DNA of 46,503 nt from Christensenella sp. UBA5489 (GCA_002424095.1 DIPL01000003.1:1-46503), one strand, 5' to 3'. Positions 18,201-25,508 are shown, numbered from the stretch's first letter. The notes: generated by a model not told the origin, from the sequence alone. Numbers and translations: made by a program.

Positions 18201-18583
18201 CTTATGATGAAAACATTGTAACTTTGGAGACTGATTTTTCAGGTCAAACACAGGATATAATAGATGTTATAATGTCAACCTTTACTTTGGAAGGGAAAAC
18301 TCTTGACGACTTAACAAACGAGATTAAAGGCGGAAATACAGACACAAAAACCGACTTTGTAAATATAATGACAACCTTGCAAAACAATCATATAAATAAT
18401 GGTGTTTTTGGTGGAGTGGATGGAACTTATATAAAAATCACGAATTTCTTAACCGACGACACCAGCACAAATGAATTTTCTATGGCTATTGTGTTAATTA
18501 TAAATGAAGGCGGAGTTGGAACAACTCCTGAAACTTATGACTGGGCGGAAATTCTAAACCGCATTAATGATTATTTGTTCTAA
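15245..18583 (+). CDS. Large CvpA-like membrane protein with ~900-residue helical domain
   Basis: The frame is open from 15218, but the ATG at 15245 follows TTGGAGGA and starts a clean membrane segment, giving about 1,112 residues. The first ~200 residues resemble CvpA-type proteins: three or four hydrophobic helices with FFWGLGRGLKKSGVRL after the first and a short basic loop. The rest is soluble, acidic and mainly helical, probably outside the membrane. It shows degenerate helical units of the kind NSLTKSETLKGLTVESVN and NSELLKNYSVEIINSFN. CvpA relatives are linked to secretion and envelope stress. I cannot assign this protein a role, and such a long domain is unusual for the family. Confidence 0.72.
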   Translation: MEAIYVTVILNLLLLIFLLFGFFWGLGRGLKKSGVRLVFFVVGIIFAALLSNLLSMALLNIQVPFQGTTASVNEHILTWISSQPAFSELYEASPSVQILIAKLPTLFLNVFSFLILLYFFKFISWIFYASLVNVIIKKKPALGNFGDNVYTIKEGQPVILTEKAPKKYRLSGGLVGLLQGLILCFFTLLPISGFVTIFNNVTTQIQAQELNSQNLNLENSQNIVNQNNFQNIIYVTESQKTNNSVELAEGDEGLTVSELPPLNNLINDNIPSQVFDYTSAYSNSIISKMSLGLESVFFNSLASITVNDEIIILSHEIQTFISVYDNFITLYSNFDEQDFTSLNFTQAKNTVNTLFNSGIVRAVGNEVANFYLQQGIEQASLGEFSTQVTSLAKIVEQSWTGWDSNADILKNDIIASLDVFEIAVQSGLLNLVTESNLNTDEIILLLAENDASLFSNILNSLTKSETLKGLTVESVNLLLETFENELFTLNYMQEERDAGNVSVAKFDRVSSALINWTSLKNDLKDIFLKAIDIYFIITNYPEFSPEIIMENSTDSKAILNSTAQILDIIKNSTLIKDTVGGKNILNQALDELNKGQYTEYVNFSNFKNLTWTTEFEILIDLYDFYLTYTDIEKIDFVLFDYDSLEELSDDAFESNIVKAFKFYIFSLVLEQLNINESETLIDKLYDDFKNRYNYISEMKDEFSLIIDVAKILGTEGIIDWLAYGTEPNWATLASSLNSNIKGSTTETKSDALINDLIELRAFRITFVELLNNFLAGMEETPNTMGRIQKTADWNGWNDFNSELKEITTYMLEIVQNSHAEDLTSIIGFSNILDGDDAENSVLNFGKILDILATAEILTYEIEDATYSIYDNLIINYLGDYLYITPALTENYTANFWFNEFSSIYGALEMAKSIIIDDVNQTSLFDAIIAGDDFEQLLTNALSDGTITNEQIEYILGVVINSELLKNYSVEIINSFNKILVTLIDDTYDENIVTLETDFSGQTQDIIDVIMSTFTLEGKTLDDLTNEIKGGNTDTKTDFVNIMTTLQNNHINNGVFGGVDGTYIKITNFLTDDTSTNEFSMAIVLIINEGGVGTTPETYDWAEILNRINDYLF

Positions 18584-18868
18584 CTTGATTTGATTTTGAA
18601 TTTTTTCTAACTTGATTTTGATTTTTGATTTAAAACTTGATTGATTTTTGATTTTAAAAACAAGTAAAAAAATGGATTTAAAATTAAGAATACAGAGAAA
18701 GAAAAAATTAAAAAAGACTTGAAAATAATCATAAGAATTATAAAAAAAAATTTATAATATTCAATTATCTTTTAATATAACATACCTATCTTATGACTAA
18801 ACAAAAATACAGTGAAAAAGAATTCTAAAAATTATAGGTGAAAGGAAAAATAAGAAATTAAAAATACA

Positions 18869-19822
18869 GTGAAAGAAATGGAATTTTATCACGAACCAGT
18901 TATGCTTGATGAAGTCATCACAGGATTAAATCTTAAAAAAACTTCTATTGTCGTAGATTGCACTCTTGGCGGTGGCGGACATTCCAGCGAAATAATAAAA
19001 AAAATTCCGCAAGGGCTTTTGATTGGTATTGATAAAGATTTAGAAGCAATTAATTATTCAAAAAATAGGCTGAAAAATTTTGATAATATAATTTATGTAA
19101 AAGATGATTTTAAAAATTTTGATGATATTTTAAATTCTCAAAAAATAAAAAAAGTAGATGCAGTTTTAATTGACCTTGGCATCAGTTCGCATCAAATTAA
19201 TGAAGCGGAACGTGGTTTTTCATTTCTCCACGACGGACCGTTAGATATGAGAATGAATCAAGAACAAAAATTCTCGGCTTATGATATTGTCAATTTTTAT
19301 GATAGAAAAGAATTAATAAAAATTTTAACAACTTTTGGTGAAGAAAAATTTGCACCGTTAATTGTAAGTAATATTTTAAAACACCGTGCAGTTAAAGAAA
19401 TTAAAACAACAAAACAACTAAATCAAATAATTGAAGAAATCTTGCCTAAAAAAATTGTTTATAAAAGAGGCGGAGCGGCAAAAAAGACTTTTCAGGCGTT
19501 ACGTATTGCTGTGAACGGCGAACTTGCGAACCTTGATAAATCACTCGAACAAATAATTCAGCGGTTGAATTCAAACGGAAGACTCGTTGTGATTTCATTT
19601 CACTCGCTTGAAGATAGAATTGTTAAAACTGTTTTTAAGAAGTCCGCCGCACGTTGTATATGTCCACCAACGGCACCTATTTGTGTTTGTAATCATAAAC
19701 CTGAAATCAAACTTATTACAAAAAAACCTCTTATACCGTCGACGGAAGAAATATCAAAAAACCCACGTTCTTCAAGTGCCAAACTTCGAATAATTGAAAA
19801 GCTTTTTTCTCCGTATTCTTAA
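18869..19822 (+). CDS. rsmH: 16S rRNA m4C1402 methyltransferase
   Basis: RsmH (MraW) uses S-adenosylmethionine to N4-methylate C1402 in the 16S rRNA decoding centre. The 317-residue product starts with EFYHEPVMLDEV and contains the SAM-binding DCTLGGGGHSSEI, LIDLGISSHQI, GPLDMRMNQ, KRGGAAKKTFQALRIAVN, VVISFHSLEDRIVK and a CxC/CxC stretch (RCICPPTAPICVC). The frame begins with a GTG at 18869, but the ATG at 18878 fits family starts better; the GTG lies inside an intergenic repeat unit (AATACAGTGAAAG). Usually rsmH heads the division/cell-wall cluster. Here it is isolated next to the proposed origin, with no mraZ or ftsL beside it. Confidence 0.96.
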   Translation: MKEMEFYHEPVMLDEVITGLNLKKTSIVVDCTLGGGGHSSEIIKKIPQGLLIGIDKDLEAINYSKNRLKNFDNIIYVKDDFKNFDDILNSQKIKKVDAVLIDLGISSHQINEAERGFSFLHDGPLDMRMNQEQKFSAYDIVNFYDRKELIKILTTFGEEKFAPLIVSNILKHRAVKEIKTTKQLNQIIEEILPKKIVYKRGGAAKKTFQALRIAVNGELANLDKSLEQIIQRLNSNGRLVVISFHSLEDRIVKTVFKKSAARCICPPTAPICVCNHKPEIKLITKKPLIPSTEEISKNPRSSSAKLRIIEKLFSPYS

Positions 19823-20250
19823 ATTTTTTTGTTTTCTTTTCTCTGTGTTTTTTTTCTATTCTTAATTTTTTCCTCTCCGTATTTTTAAACTTCTTAAATG
19901 TGATTTATAAAATATATAAAATAAATTAAAGTCTTTTTTATATTTTTTTCTATGTCGTTATTATTTCTGTTTTTTAAGCTACAAAACAAATTGAGAAATT
20001 ATAATTTTGTTCTGCTTTCTATATTTTTTTTATGTAAGTATTCATTTTTTTTATATTTCATTATCTTTTAATCTCTATATTTTTAATGTATATTTTTTCT
20101 AAAAATTTATTATATATTAAACTTATTTTTTTTAAATTTATCAATCAAAGAAAACACTTATTTTTAGTTTTAGATTATTTTTTAATCATTATTTTTTTAA
20201 ATTCAATTTGCTGTTTTTATTATATATATGTAATATATATAATTAATTAA

Positions 20251-20432
20251 TAGCAGTAATAGTATTAGTTTAGGTGGAAAAGTTAATTGTTTTTTTATGA
20301 CACTATATATAGATTTTAAATAATTAAATATGCGATAAACAGCGGATTATAAACAAAAACAAATCAATAAATAGTGGTGCGAAATTGTGGAAATATTGTG
20401 GATTAATTATTGATAAAATCCACAAATTCACA
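20251..20432 (+). other. Candidate origin unwinding element: DnaA-trio-like run plus DnaA boxes
   Basis: TAGCAGTAATAGTATTAG at 20251-20268 reads as six triplets of the TAG/CAG/TAA/TAT kind, like the trio element of the Bacillus origin. It follows an AT-rich tract and is followed by AGGTGG and a box-like GGTGGAAAA (20273-20281, two mismatches to TGTGGATAA). Further right are TGTGGAAAT (20386-20394), TGTGGATTA (20397-20405, one mismatch) and AAATCCACA (20416-20424). TTGTGGATT and AATCCACAA form a perfect 9-base inverted repeat 12 bases apart (20396-20425). No box is an exact consensus. Confidence 0.5.
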
Positions 20433-20784
20433 AATAAATTAAATTATTAAAAAAATTAATAAAAAACTATTTTTAAAATCATTAAAAACTATTTAAAAAT
20501 TAAAAATAAATACTAAATAAATTATTAAAAAAATGATAAATAAGTCAAAATAAATTATAATATTTTATATAAAAAAGATTACTTTTAACACTCAAAAAAT
20601 AAAAGATTGAGAAAGAGAAAATTAAAAATACAGAGAAAGAAACAGTGAAAGAAAAAAACAAAGGTTAAAACATTTTAATATTTTTATAATTACCTTACTA
20701 AACAAAAAATTAAAAATACGGAAAAGGAAACAAATTAAGAATACGGAAAAAGAAAAGATTTAAGAATACAGTGAAAATAAAAAA

Positions 20785-20820
20785 AACGCCAACGGTAATT
20801 AGGCGTTGACGAATTTTTTT
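20785..20820 (+). terminator. Orphan terminator-like hairpin
   Basis: AACGCC (20785-20790) pairs with GGCGTT (20802-20807) around an 11-base loop, followed after GACGAA by a T-run. It is one of the few GC-rich spots in the gene-poor region, and no gene precedes it on the plus strand. It could end a small RNA or block transcription into the dnaA side. Confidence 0.4.
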
Positions 20821-21159
20821 ACTTATTATTAATAATAATTTATATTAAAACACATCAATAGACTTATTATTTATTTTTGATTTTTTATATACAATTATTC
20901 ATACATATCACTGGGCAGTTTGCTGGTTAAATATTTTCATATTGTCAACAAACGGTTTATCAATAATTTGCACGTGTAAGAATATATAACAAATCAAAAT
21001 CAAACAACAATTCAAATTGTGTGAAGTTGTGTTTTATTGTTTGTTTTTATTTACTATTTTTAGTACTTAATTTCTAAAAATTATTTTTTTTATCAACGTA
21101 CTTTTGTTTTTTTTATACTTGATATATTCTTTTTTAAAAAATGTAAAATAATGTAAACT

Positions 21160-21472
21160 ATGGAAGACAAAGAATTAATAAAATTAAAGAAATATATAAA
21201 AGAAAGTAAAAATGCCAATATCTCTTATTGCAAAAAATCTAATATATCAAGGCAATATATCTATAAAATAATAAAATGATAAAAATAAATCAATAACAAT
21301 ATACGATGCTTTAAATATACCAATATCAAAAATTTATAAAGATAAAAAATTTACAAAGCAAGATGAAAAACTTTTAAAAACAATAACACAATTAAATGAA
21401 TTAAATAAATCACAAGTCCTAGAATTTGCAGAATACACATTAAAAGAACAACAAAAACGAGAACAAGAATAG
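21160..21472 (+). pseudogene. Broken XRE-family HTH regulator
   Basis: Frame one from the ATG at 21160 gives 39 residues ending SNISRQYIYKIIK at a TGA (21277-21279). Shifting one base at 21278 continues straight into DKNKSITIYDALNIPISKIY and ends LNKSQVLEFAEYTLKEQQK at the TAG 21470-21472. Together they read as the recognition helix, the 'DKNPSI...ALNIPISKLY' closing motif and the C-terminal LNE-x-VLEFAEY helix of small XRE repressors, with the segment between SI and ALNIP shortened. The N-terminal half of the HTH is also poor. Most likely a decayed gene; it could be a frameshift expressed at low level. Confidence 0.65.
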
Positions 21473-21540
21473 GAGTAAGTCCAAAAAAGAGTTTATCAAC
21501 AAACAATTAATTTTGCGTTTTATAATAAGTTTTTATTTCT

Positions 21541-22881
21541 CTATTCACTTTTACTTGTGTTTGTTATTATTTCTTTCAGTTCGGCGACTGTGTTTTTAAC
21601 AGTTTTATTATTCTTAACAAGGTCGGTAACTTTATCTCGTGAATGAATTATTGTTGTATGGTCTCGTCCGCCGAAATATTTTCCTATTGAAATTAAAGGC
21701 ATATCTAAAAGTTCATTCGTTAAATAAATTGCCATCATTCGTGGCTCAACAAACTCACGACTTCGTCTTTTTCCTGTCAATTCCGCTTTTGAAACTCCAT
21801 AATATTTACAAACTTGTTCGATTATTAAATCAATTGTAACTTCTTCACGTTCTTGATTTAATTTGTCTTTCATTGCTTCTTTCGCATCATCAATTGTTGC
21901 CTTTTTCTTTCCAATAAGTGTTGCGAAAAAATGTATTTTTGAAAGCATCCCTTCCAATTCACGAATATTTGTATCAAGTTTTTCAGCAATAAATTCAAAA
22001 ACTTCATCATCCATAAAATATCTTTCTTCTTGTGCTTTTTTTCGTAATATTGCAATTCGTGTTTCATATTCGGGTGGTTGAATATCTTGAATAAGTCCGC
22101 TTGCGAAACGTGATTTAAGACGTGCGGCAAGTGTTGCAATTTCTTTTGGTGGACGGTCTGATGATAGTATAATTTGTTTATTATTTTGATATAAATCATT
22201 AAATGTGTGGAAAAATTCTTCCTGTGTCGAGTCTTTTTTACTTAAAAACTGAATATCATCAACTAACAAAATATCAAGACTGCGATATTTTTCTCTAAAT
22301 TCAACTTTACTTAATTCTCTTTTTGAAAGCAGAGATTCTATGTAATCATTTGTGAATTTCTCACAAGTAACGTATTTGATTTTTAATTTAGGAAAATGTT
22401 GTAATATATAATTTCCAACTGCGTGTAGAAGATGAGTTTTTCCAAGTCCAACTCCGCCGTATATAAAAAACGGATTGAATTTTTTTCCCGGATTTTCGGC
22501 GACTGCACGTGCGCCTGCGTATACAAATTGATTACTTTTTCCAACGACATAATTTTCAAATGTATATTTCGAATTAAAACCTGTTTCATCATAAGATTGT
22601 ATATTTTTTGATTTATTTATATATTCATCTTTTTCAATGGTGTCGAGAATTTGAAATTGTGCTTGTGAGCCGTAAACCTGTGGAATTATATCAGAAAATA
22701 ATGCAGTGTGATTTTTTATAATTTGATTTTTTGCGGTTATACTGGACGCAGCCAAAAAAAGCGTGTTATCTTTAAAATCAAGCGGTTCAAGTGGTTTAAT
22801 CCAAAGTTCGTAAGAAACCGTGCTTACCTTAGGTTCGAATTTTAATAAGGCTTTTTGCCAAAGTGCTTGAAAATCTTCCAT
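21541..22881 (-). CDS. dnaA: Chromosomal replication initiator DnaA
   Basis: A 446-residue AAA+ initiator that binds oriC and opens the duplex. Domain I covers residues 1-75 (LWQKALLKFEPKVS; LWIKPLEPL). A short linker (~80-105) is followed by domain III with Walker A GGVGLGKT (142-149), Walker B LLVDDIQFL (205-213) and the sensor and arginine-finger region (LAARLKSRFASGL). Domain IV has the box-binding signature SIGKYFGGRDHTTIIHS (398-414). Length is normal. AAAGGA lies nine bases before the ATG, and a long leader carries a hairpin. It is transcribed on the minus strand, towards the gene-poor candidate origin, and is divergent from recF rather than heading a dnaA-dnaN operon. Confidence 0.98.
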   Translation of the reverse strand: MEDFQALWQKALLKFEPKVSTVSYELWIKPLEPLDFKDNTLFLAASSITAKNQIIKNHTALFSDIIPQVYGSQAQFQILDTIEKDEYINKSKNIQSYDETGFNSKYTFENYVVGKSNQFVYAGARAVAENPGKKFNPFFIYGGVGLGKTHLLHAVGNYILQHFPKLKIKYVTCEKFTNDYIESLLSKRELSKVEFREKYRSLDILLVDDIQFLSKKDSTQEEFFHTFNDLYQNNKQIILSSDRPPKEIATLAARLKSRFASGLIQDIQPPEYETRIAILRKKAQEERYFMDDEVFEFIAEKLDTNIRELEGMLSKIHFFATLIGKKKATIDDAKEAMKDKLNQEREEVTIDLIIEQVCKYYGVSKAELTGKRRSREFVEPRMMAIYLTNELLDMPLISIGKYFGGRDHTTIIHSRDKVTDLVKNNKTVKNTVAELKEIITNTSKSE

Positions 22882-22939
22882 AGTTAGTATTCCTTTGATT
22901 AAATTTTTAAATTCAAGTTATACGCAAATGAGCCACATA

Positions 22940-22959
22940 AAGTCTATTTTTTTAGACTT
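22940..22959 (-). promoter_or_regulatory. Inverted repeat in the dnaA leader
   Basis: AAGTCTA (22940-22946) and TAGACTT (22953-22959) are perfect complements around six T bases (six A on the minus strand), about 60 bases before the dnaA start. It could be a transcript hairpin or an operator. There is no terminating T-run. Confidence 0.4.
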
Positions 22960-23132
22960 CAACAGGACTTGCAATTTTTGATTTAATTCCTATACATATT
23001 ATATAATATTTATTAAAAAATTCAAATTGAATTTAAACCATTTTTTATTTTTCTGTTTTTAGAAACAAAATCAACTAGATTAAATATCTTGATTTTGAAA
23101 TTTAAAAGCAGTCAAACTTGAATTATGTTTCT

Positions 23133-23160
23133 ATTATAATATAGAAAGTTTCAAAGTCAA
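23133..23160 (-). promoter_or_regulatory. Probable dnaA promoter
   Basis: On the minus strand TTGACT (23160-23155), a 16-base spacer and TATAAT (23138-23133). The implied leader to the dnaA start is about 245 bases. Confidence 0.6.
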
Positions 23161-23352
23161 CATTTATAGGACACCGAGCGAAAATAAAAATTTAAAAACA
23201 AAGTCAAAAAACACCTTGAAACCTGCATATTTAAAGACTTTTTTGAAAATAAAAATTTTTTAAAATTTTTTAAATTTATGTTTATAATATGTTAATATTT
23301 TTATAAAATCAAAGTTTATAAGTTATAAGGAAATTAAAAAAAATTAGTTACG

Positions 23353-23380
23353 TTGACTTTTTTTTAATACATATTATAAT
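23353..23380 (+). promoter_or_regulatory. Probable recF promoter
   Basis: TTGACT (23353-23358), a 16-base T-rich spacer and TATAAT (23375-23380), about 95 bases before the recF ATG. Confidence 0.65.
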
Positions 23381-23473
23381 TAATAAGATAAATTTTTATT
23401 TTAAATATGCAATAAAAATAAAACAAAAAGACAAAACGAAAAATATTAAAATAAAAAACAAACTGAGAAATAA

Positions 23474-25072
23474 ATGATAATAGAAAAAATCCAACTACAA
23501 AATTATAGGAATTATGAATTTCAAACCGTCGAATTTTTTGACGGTATAAATTTCATTGAAGGGAAAAACGTTCAAGGAAAAACAAACTTACTTGAAGCCA
23601 TTTTTTATTGCAGTATTGGAAAAAGTTTACGTGCCAGCCGTGAAAAAGAAGTTATTAAATTTGATTCAGATAATGCAAAAATCAGTCTTTTTTTAAAGAA
23701 AAAGTATAAAAAATCACAAATCACAATACATTTTTCAAAATATACAAAAAAAAGTATAAAAATAAATGATATTCCGATAAAAAAAATCAGTGAACTTATA
23801 GGCGAATTTAATGCTGTTTATTTTTCGCCCGATGAACTTAAACTTATAAAAGAAAAACCAGAGGACCGTCGCCGATTTATGGATATTCACAACTCGCAAA
23901 TGTCAAAACAATATTTTTATTTAATAAGTAGATATGAAAAAATTTTGGCGAACCGAAACAAACTTTTAAAAAGCACGGCTGACAAAAAAGCGATTTGTGA
24001 AACTATTGAAATTTGGAATGTGATTTTGGCGGATATTGGAGTTAAAATAATTCTTTTTCGCCAGAGATTCTTAAAACGACTTACACCGTATGCTAAAAAG
24101 GTGCATAGTTTTTTAACCGCTGGAAAAGAAAAACTAGAACTTGAATACACAGGTTTTAAAAACTTATTGAGAAAAGCCGAAGTGGATGAAAAAGTTTATA
24201 AAGAATTATCTAGTGATAAAGAGAACATTGAAAACTTAAATAAAAACGCAAGCGAAACAGAAAACGAAAATTTAGGAAAAAATAAAAAATCATCTAGTGA
24301 TAAAGAAATAGAGGATAAAGAAAATATTACTGAAATAAATAAAATTGAAAATTTAAATGAAGCGGAAAATATAGAATTTGAAAAAATAAATAAAAACTTA
24401 GAAGCGGAAAATTTAGAAAAAGAGAAAATAAATGCGTGTGGAATTGCTATAAAAAAGTCGACAGAAAAAATAAATGCAAGCGAAATTGACATAAAAAGTT
24501 CAATAGAGAAAGTTGGAAATTTAAATAGAATAGAAAACGAAAACTTAGGAAAAAATGAAAAGTTAAACACAAATTTAGAAACAAAAGAAATAAACGAAAC
24601 AAAAGAAATAAATGAAATGGAAAAAACAAACGAAACGGAAACTGAAAATTTAGAGAAAAAATATGATTTAGAAACTCTTAAAAAATATTTTTTAACCGCT
24701 TTAAGAAACAGTTTTGAAAAAGATTTGAATTTGAAATATACAACTTTTGGTCCGCATCGTGATGATATAAAAGTTAGTATAAACGGCATTGATGTCCGCA
24801 TGTACGGCTCGCAAGGACAACAAAGAACGGCGGCACTTTCATTAAAACTCGCCGAACTTGAAATTATGTTTTTAGAAACAAAAGATAGACCTGTTCTTTT
24901 GCTTGATGACGTTTTAAGCGAACTTGATGCCGAGCGTCGACATAGACTTTTAAAATTTTGCTCAAAAACTCAAACATTTATCACGGGAACAGAGTTTCCA
25001 GAAGGTGATGAATTTAATGTGTATAAAGTAAAAAATGGAACAATTAATTTAATAAAAAAGCGAAAAATTTAA
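23474..25072 (+). CDS. recF: RecF recombination protein with a large low-complexity insertion
   Basis: RecF is an SMC-like ATPase that helps load RecA at single-strand gaps. Walker A is GKNVQGKTN (residues 30-38), the ABC signature is YGSQGQQRTA (~444-453) and Walker B is PVLLLDDVLSELD (473-485). The conserved TTFGPHRDD stands just before the signature. The protein has 532 residues against about 360-380 usual. The excess is one block at ~235-395, made of Lys/Glu/Asn repeats such as ENENLGKN (twice), SSDKE (twice) and ETKEINETKEINE. The frame is intact through it and both flanks are normal, so the gene looks functional. A terminator overlaps its end. Confidence 0.95.
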   Translation: MIIEKIQLQNYRNYEFQTVEFFDGINFIEGKNVQGKTNLLEAIFYCSIGKSLRASREKEVIKFDSDNAKISLFLKKKYKKSQITIHFSKYTKKSIKINDIPIKKISELIGEFNAVYFSPDELKLIKEKPEDRRRFMDIHNSQMSKQYFYLISRYEKILANRNKLLKSTADKKAICETIEIWNVILADIGVKIILFRQRFLKRLTPYAKKVHSFLTAGKEKLELEYTGFKNLLRKAEVDEKVYKELSSDKENIENLNKNASETENENLGKNKKSSSDKEIEDKENITEINKIENLNEAENIEFEKINKNLEAENLEKEKINACGIAIKKSTEKINASEIDIKSSIEKVGNLNRIENENLGKNEKLNTNLETKEINETKEINEMEKTNETETENLEKKYDLETLKKYFLTALRNSFEKDLNLKYTTFGPHRDDIKVSINGIDVRMYGSQGQQRTAALSLKLAELEIMFLETKDRPVLLLDDVLSELDAERRHRLLKFCSKTQTFITGTEFPEGDEFNVYKVKNGTINLIKKRKI

Positions 25073-25088
25073 TTTTTTCGCCTTTTTT
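25054..25088 (+). terminator. recF terminator overlapping the stop codon
   Basis: GCGAAAAA (25060-25067) pairs with TTTTTCGC (25074-25081), extended by the flanking A-run and T-run. The TAA stop (25070-25072) lies in the loop. T-runs follow. Confidence 0.75.
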
Positions 25089-25193
25089 CGTTTTTTTTTT
25101 CGTTTTTTCTTATATTTTTTTCGTTTTTAAGAATTTTTTGTTTTTAAAAATAATTAGAAAGAAAATTAATATATAGAAGATGGGTAAAAAAAA

Positions 25194-25508
25194 TTGAAAT
25201 TAAAACAATTAAGAAAAAATCGAAATTTAACACAAAAAGAATTATCGGGATTAAATAGGAATAATACAAAGTAATTATAGTAAATGCTAAAATGAAATAA
25301 TATCAACTGATATTGAAACATTATTAGATAAATAAAAAAGAGAATAATACAAGAAATTTTAAAATTATCAAATAAAATCACTTTAAGAGTTAATGCTTAC
25401 ATAGATATTTTAATGGATAGAGATTTAGAAAAAGATATACAAATTTTAAGGAAACTATACAACATAGATGATATTAAGAAATCAAAAACTGAAAGTAAAC
25501 TTTTTTAA
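25194..25508 (+). pseudogene. Decayed XRE-family HTH regulator
   Basis: From TTG 25194 the frame reads LKLKQLRKNRNLTQKELSGLN, a typical XRE start, then stops. A shifted frame gives IQSNYSK, a stop, NEIISTDIETLLDK and another stop, matching the 'SNYSKWENG...PDIETLIKIA' part of the family. Past it, an open stretch ends ILRKLYNIDDIKKSK at a TAA (25506-25508). Several stops and shifts make this a clear relic. A possible original ATG at 25180 is separated by an A-run indel. Second XRE relic within 4 kb. Confidence 0.7.

Larger units (their letters stand above)
18689..20777 (+). repeat. Dispersed intergenic repeat AATAC(A/G)G(T/A)GAAAG, cluster near rsmH/oriC
   Basis: Plus-strand copies of TTAA(A/G)AATAC(A/G)G(T/A)GAAAG lie at 18689-18704, 18806-18820, 18863-18878 (over the rsmH start), 20621-20654 (double), 20709-20730, 20734-20755 and 20758-20777. 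Minus-strand copies lie at 19805-19822 and 19869-19888. More minus-strand copies sit by arsR (5673-5774). They avoid gene interiors. Function unknown; they might be a binding site, a decayed mobile repeat or an A-rich sequence drift. Confidence 0.5.
19823..21159. other. Gene-poor AT-rich region, candidate oriC
   Basis: About 1.3 kb without a gene. Left to right it holds minus-strand then plus-strand copies of the AATAC(A/G)G(T/A)GAAA repeat, a long AT tract (about 20200-20250), a DnaA-trio-like run (20251-20268), DnaA-box-like sites at 20273-20281 and 20386-20432 with a 9-base inverted repeat, a GC-capped hairpin (20785-20807), and further TTATCAAC-type sites near 20944-20965 and 21090-21098. 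It borders dnaA. Gene strand bias around it does not clearly support a bidirectional origin, so this is a candidate only. Confidence 0.55.
22882..23473. other. dnaA-recF divergent control region
   Basis: About 590 AT-rich bases with a promoter for each side (23133-23160 minus, 23353-23380 plus) and a perfect 7-pair inverted repeat in the dnaA leader (22940-22959). I see no convincing DnaA boxes here, so I favour the other side of dnaA as the origin. Confidence 0.5.

Noticed and set aside
24196..24801. 201-residue minus-strand Ser/Phe-rich frame
   Set aside because: Antisense of the recF low-complexity insertion (Glu/Asn/Lys codons read backwards give Phe/Ser).
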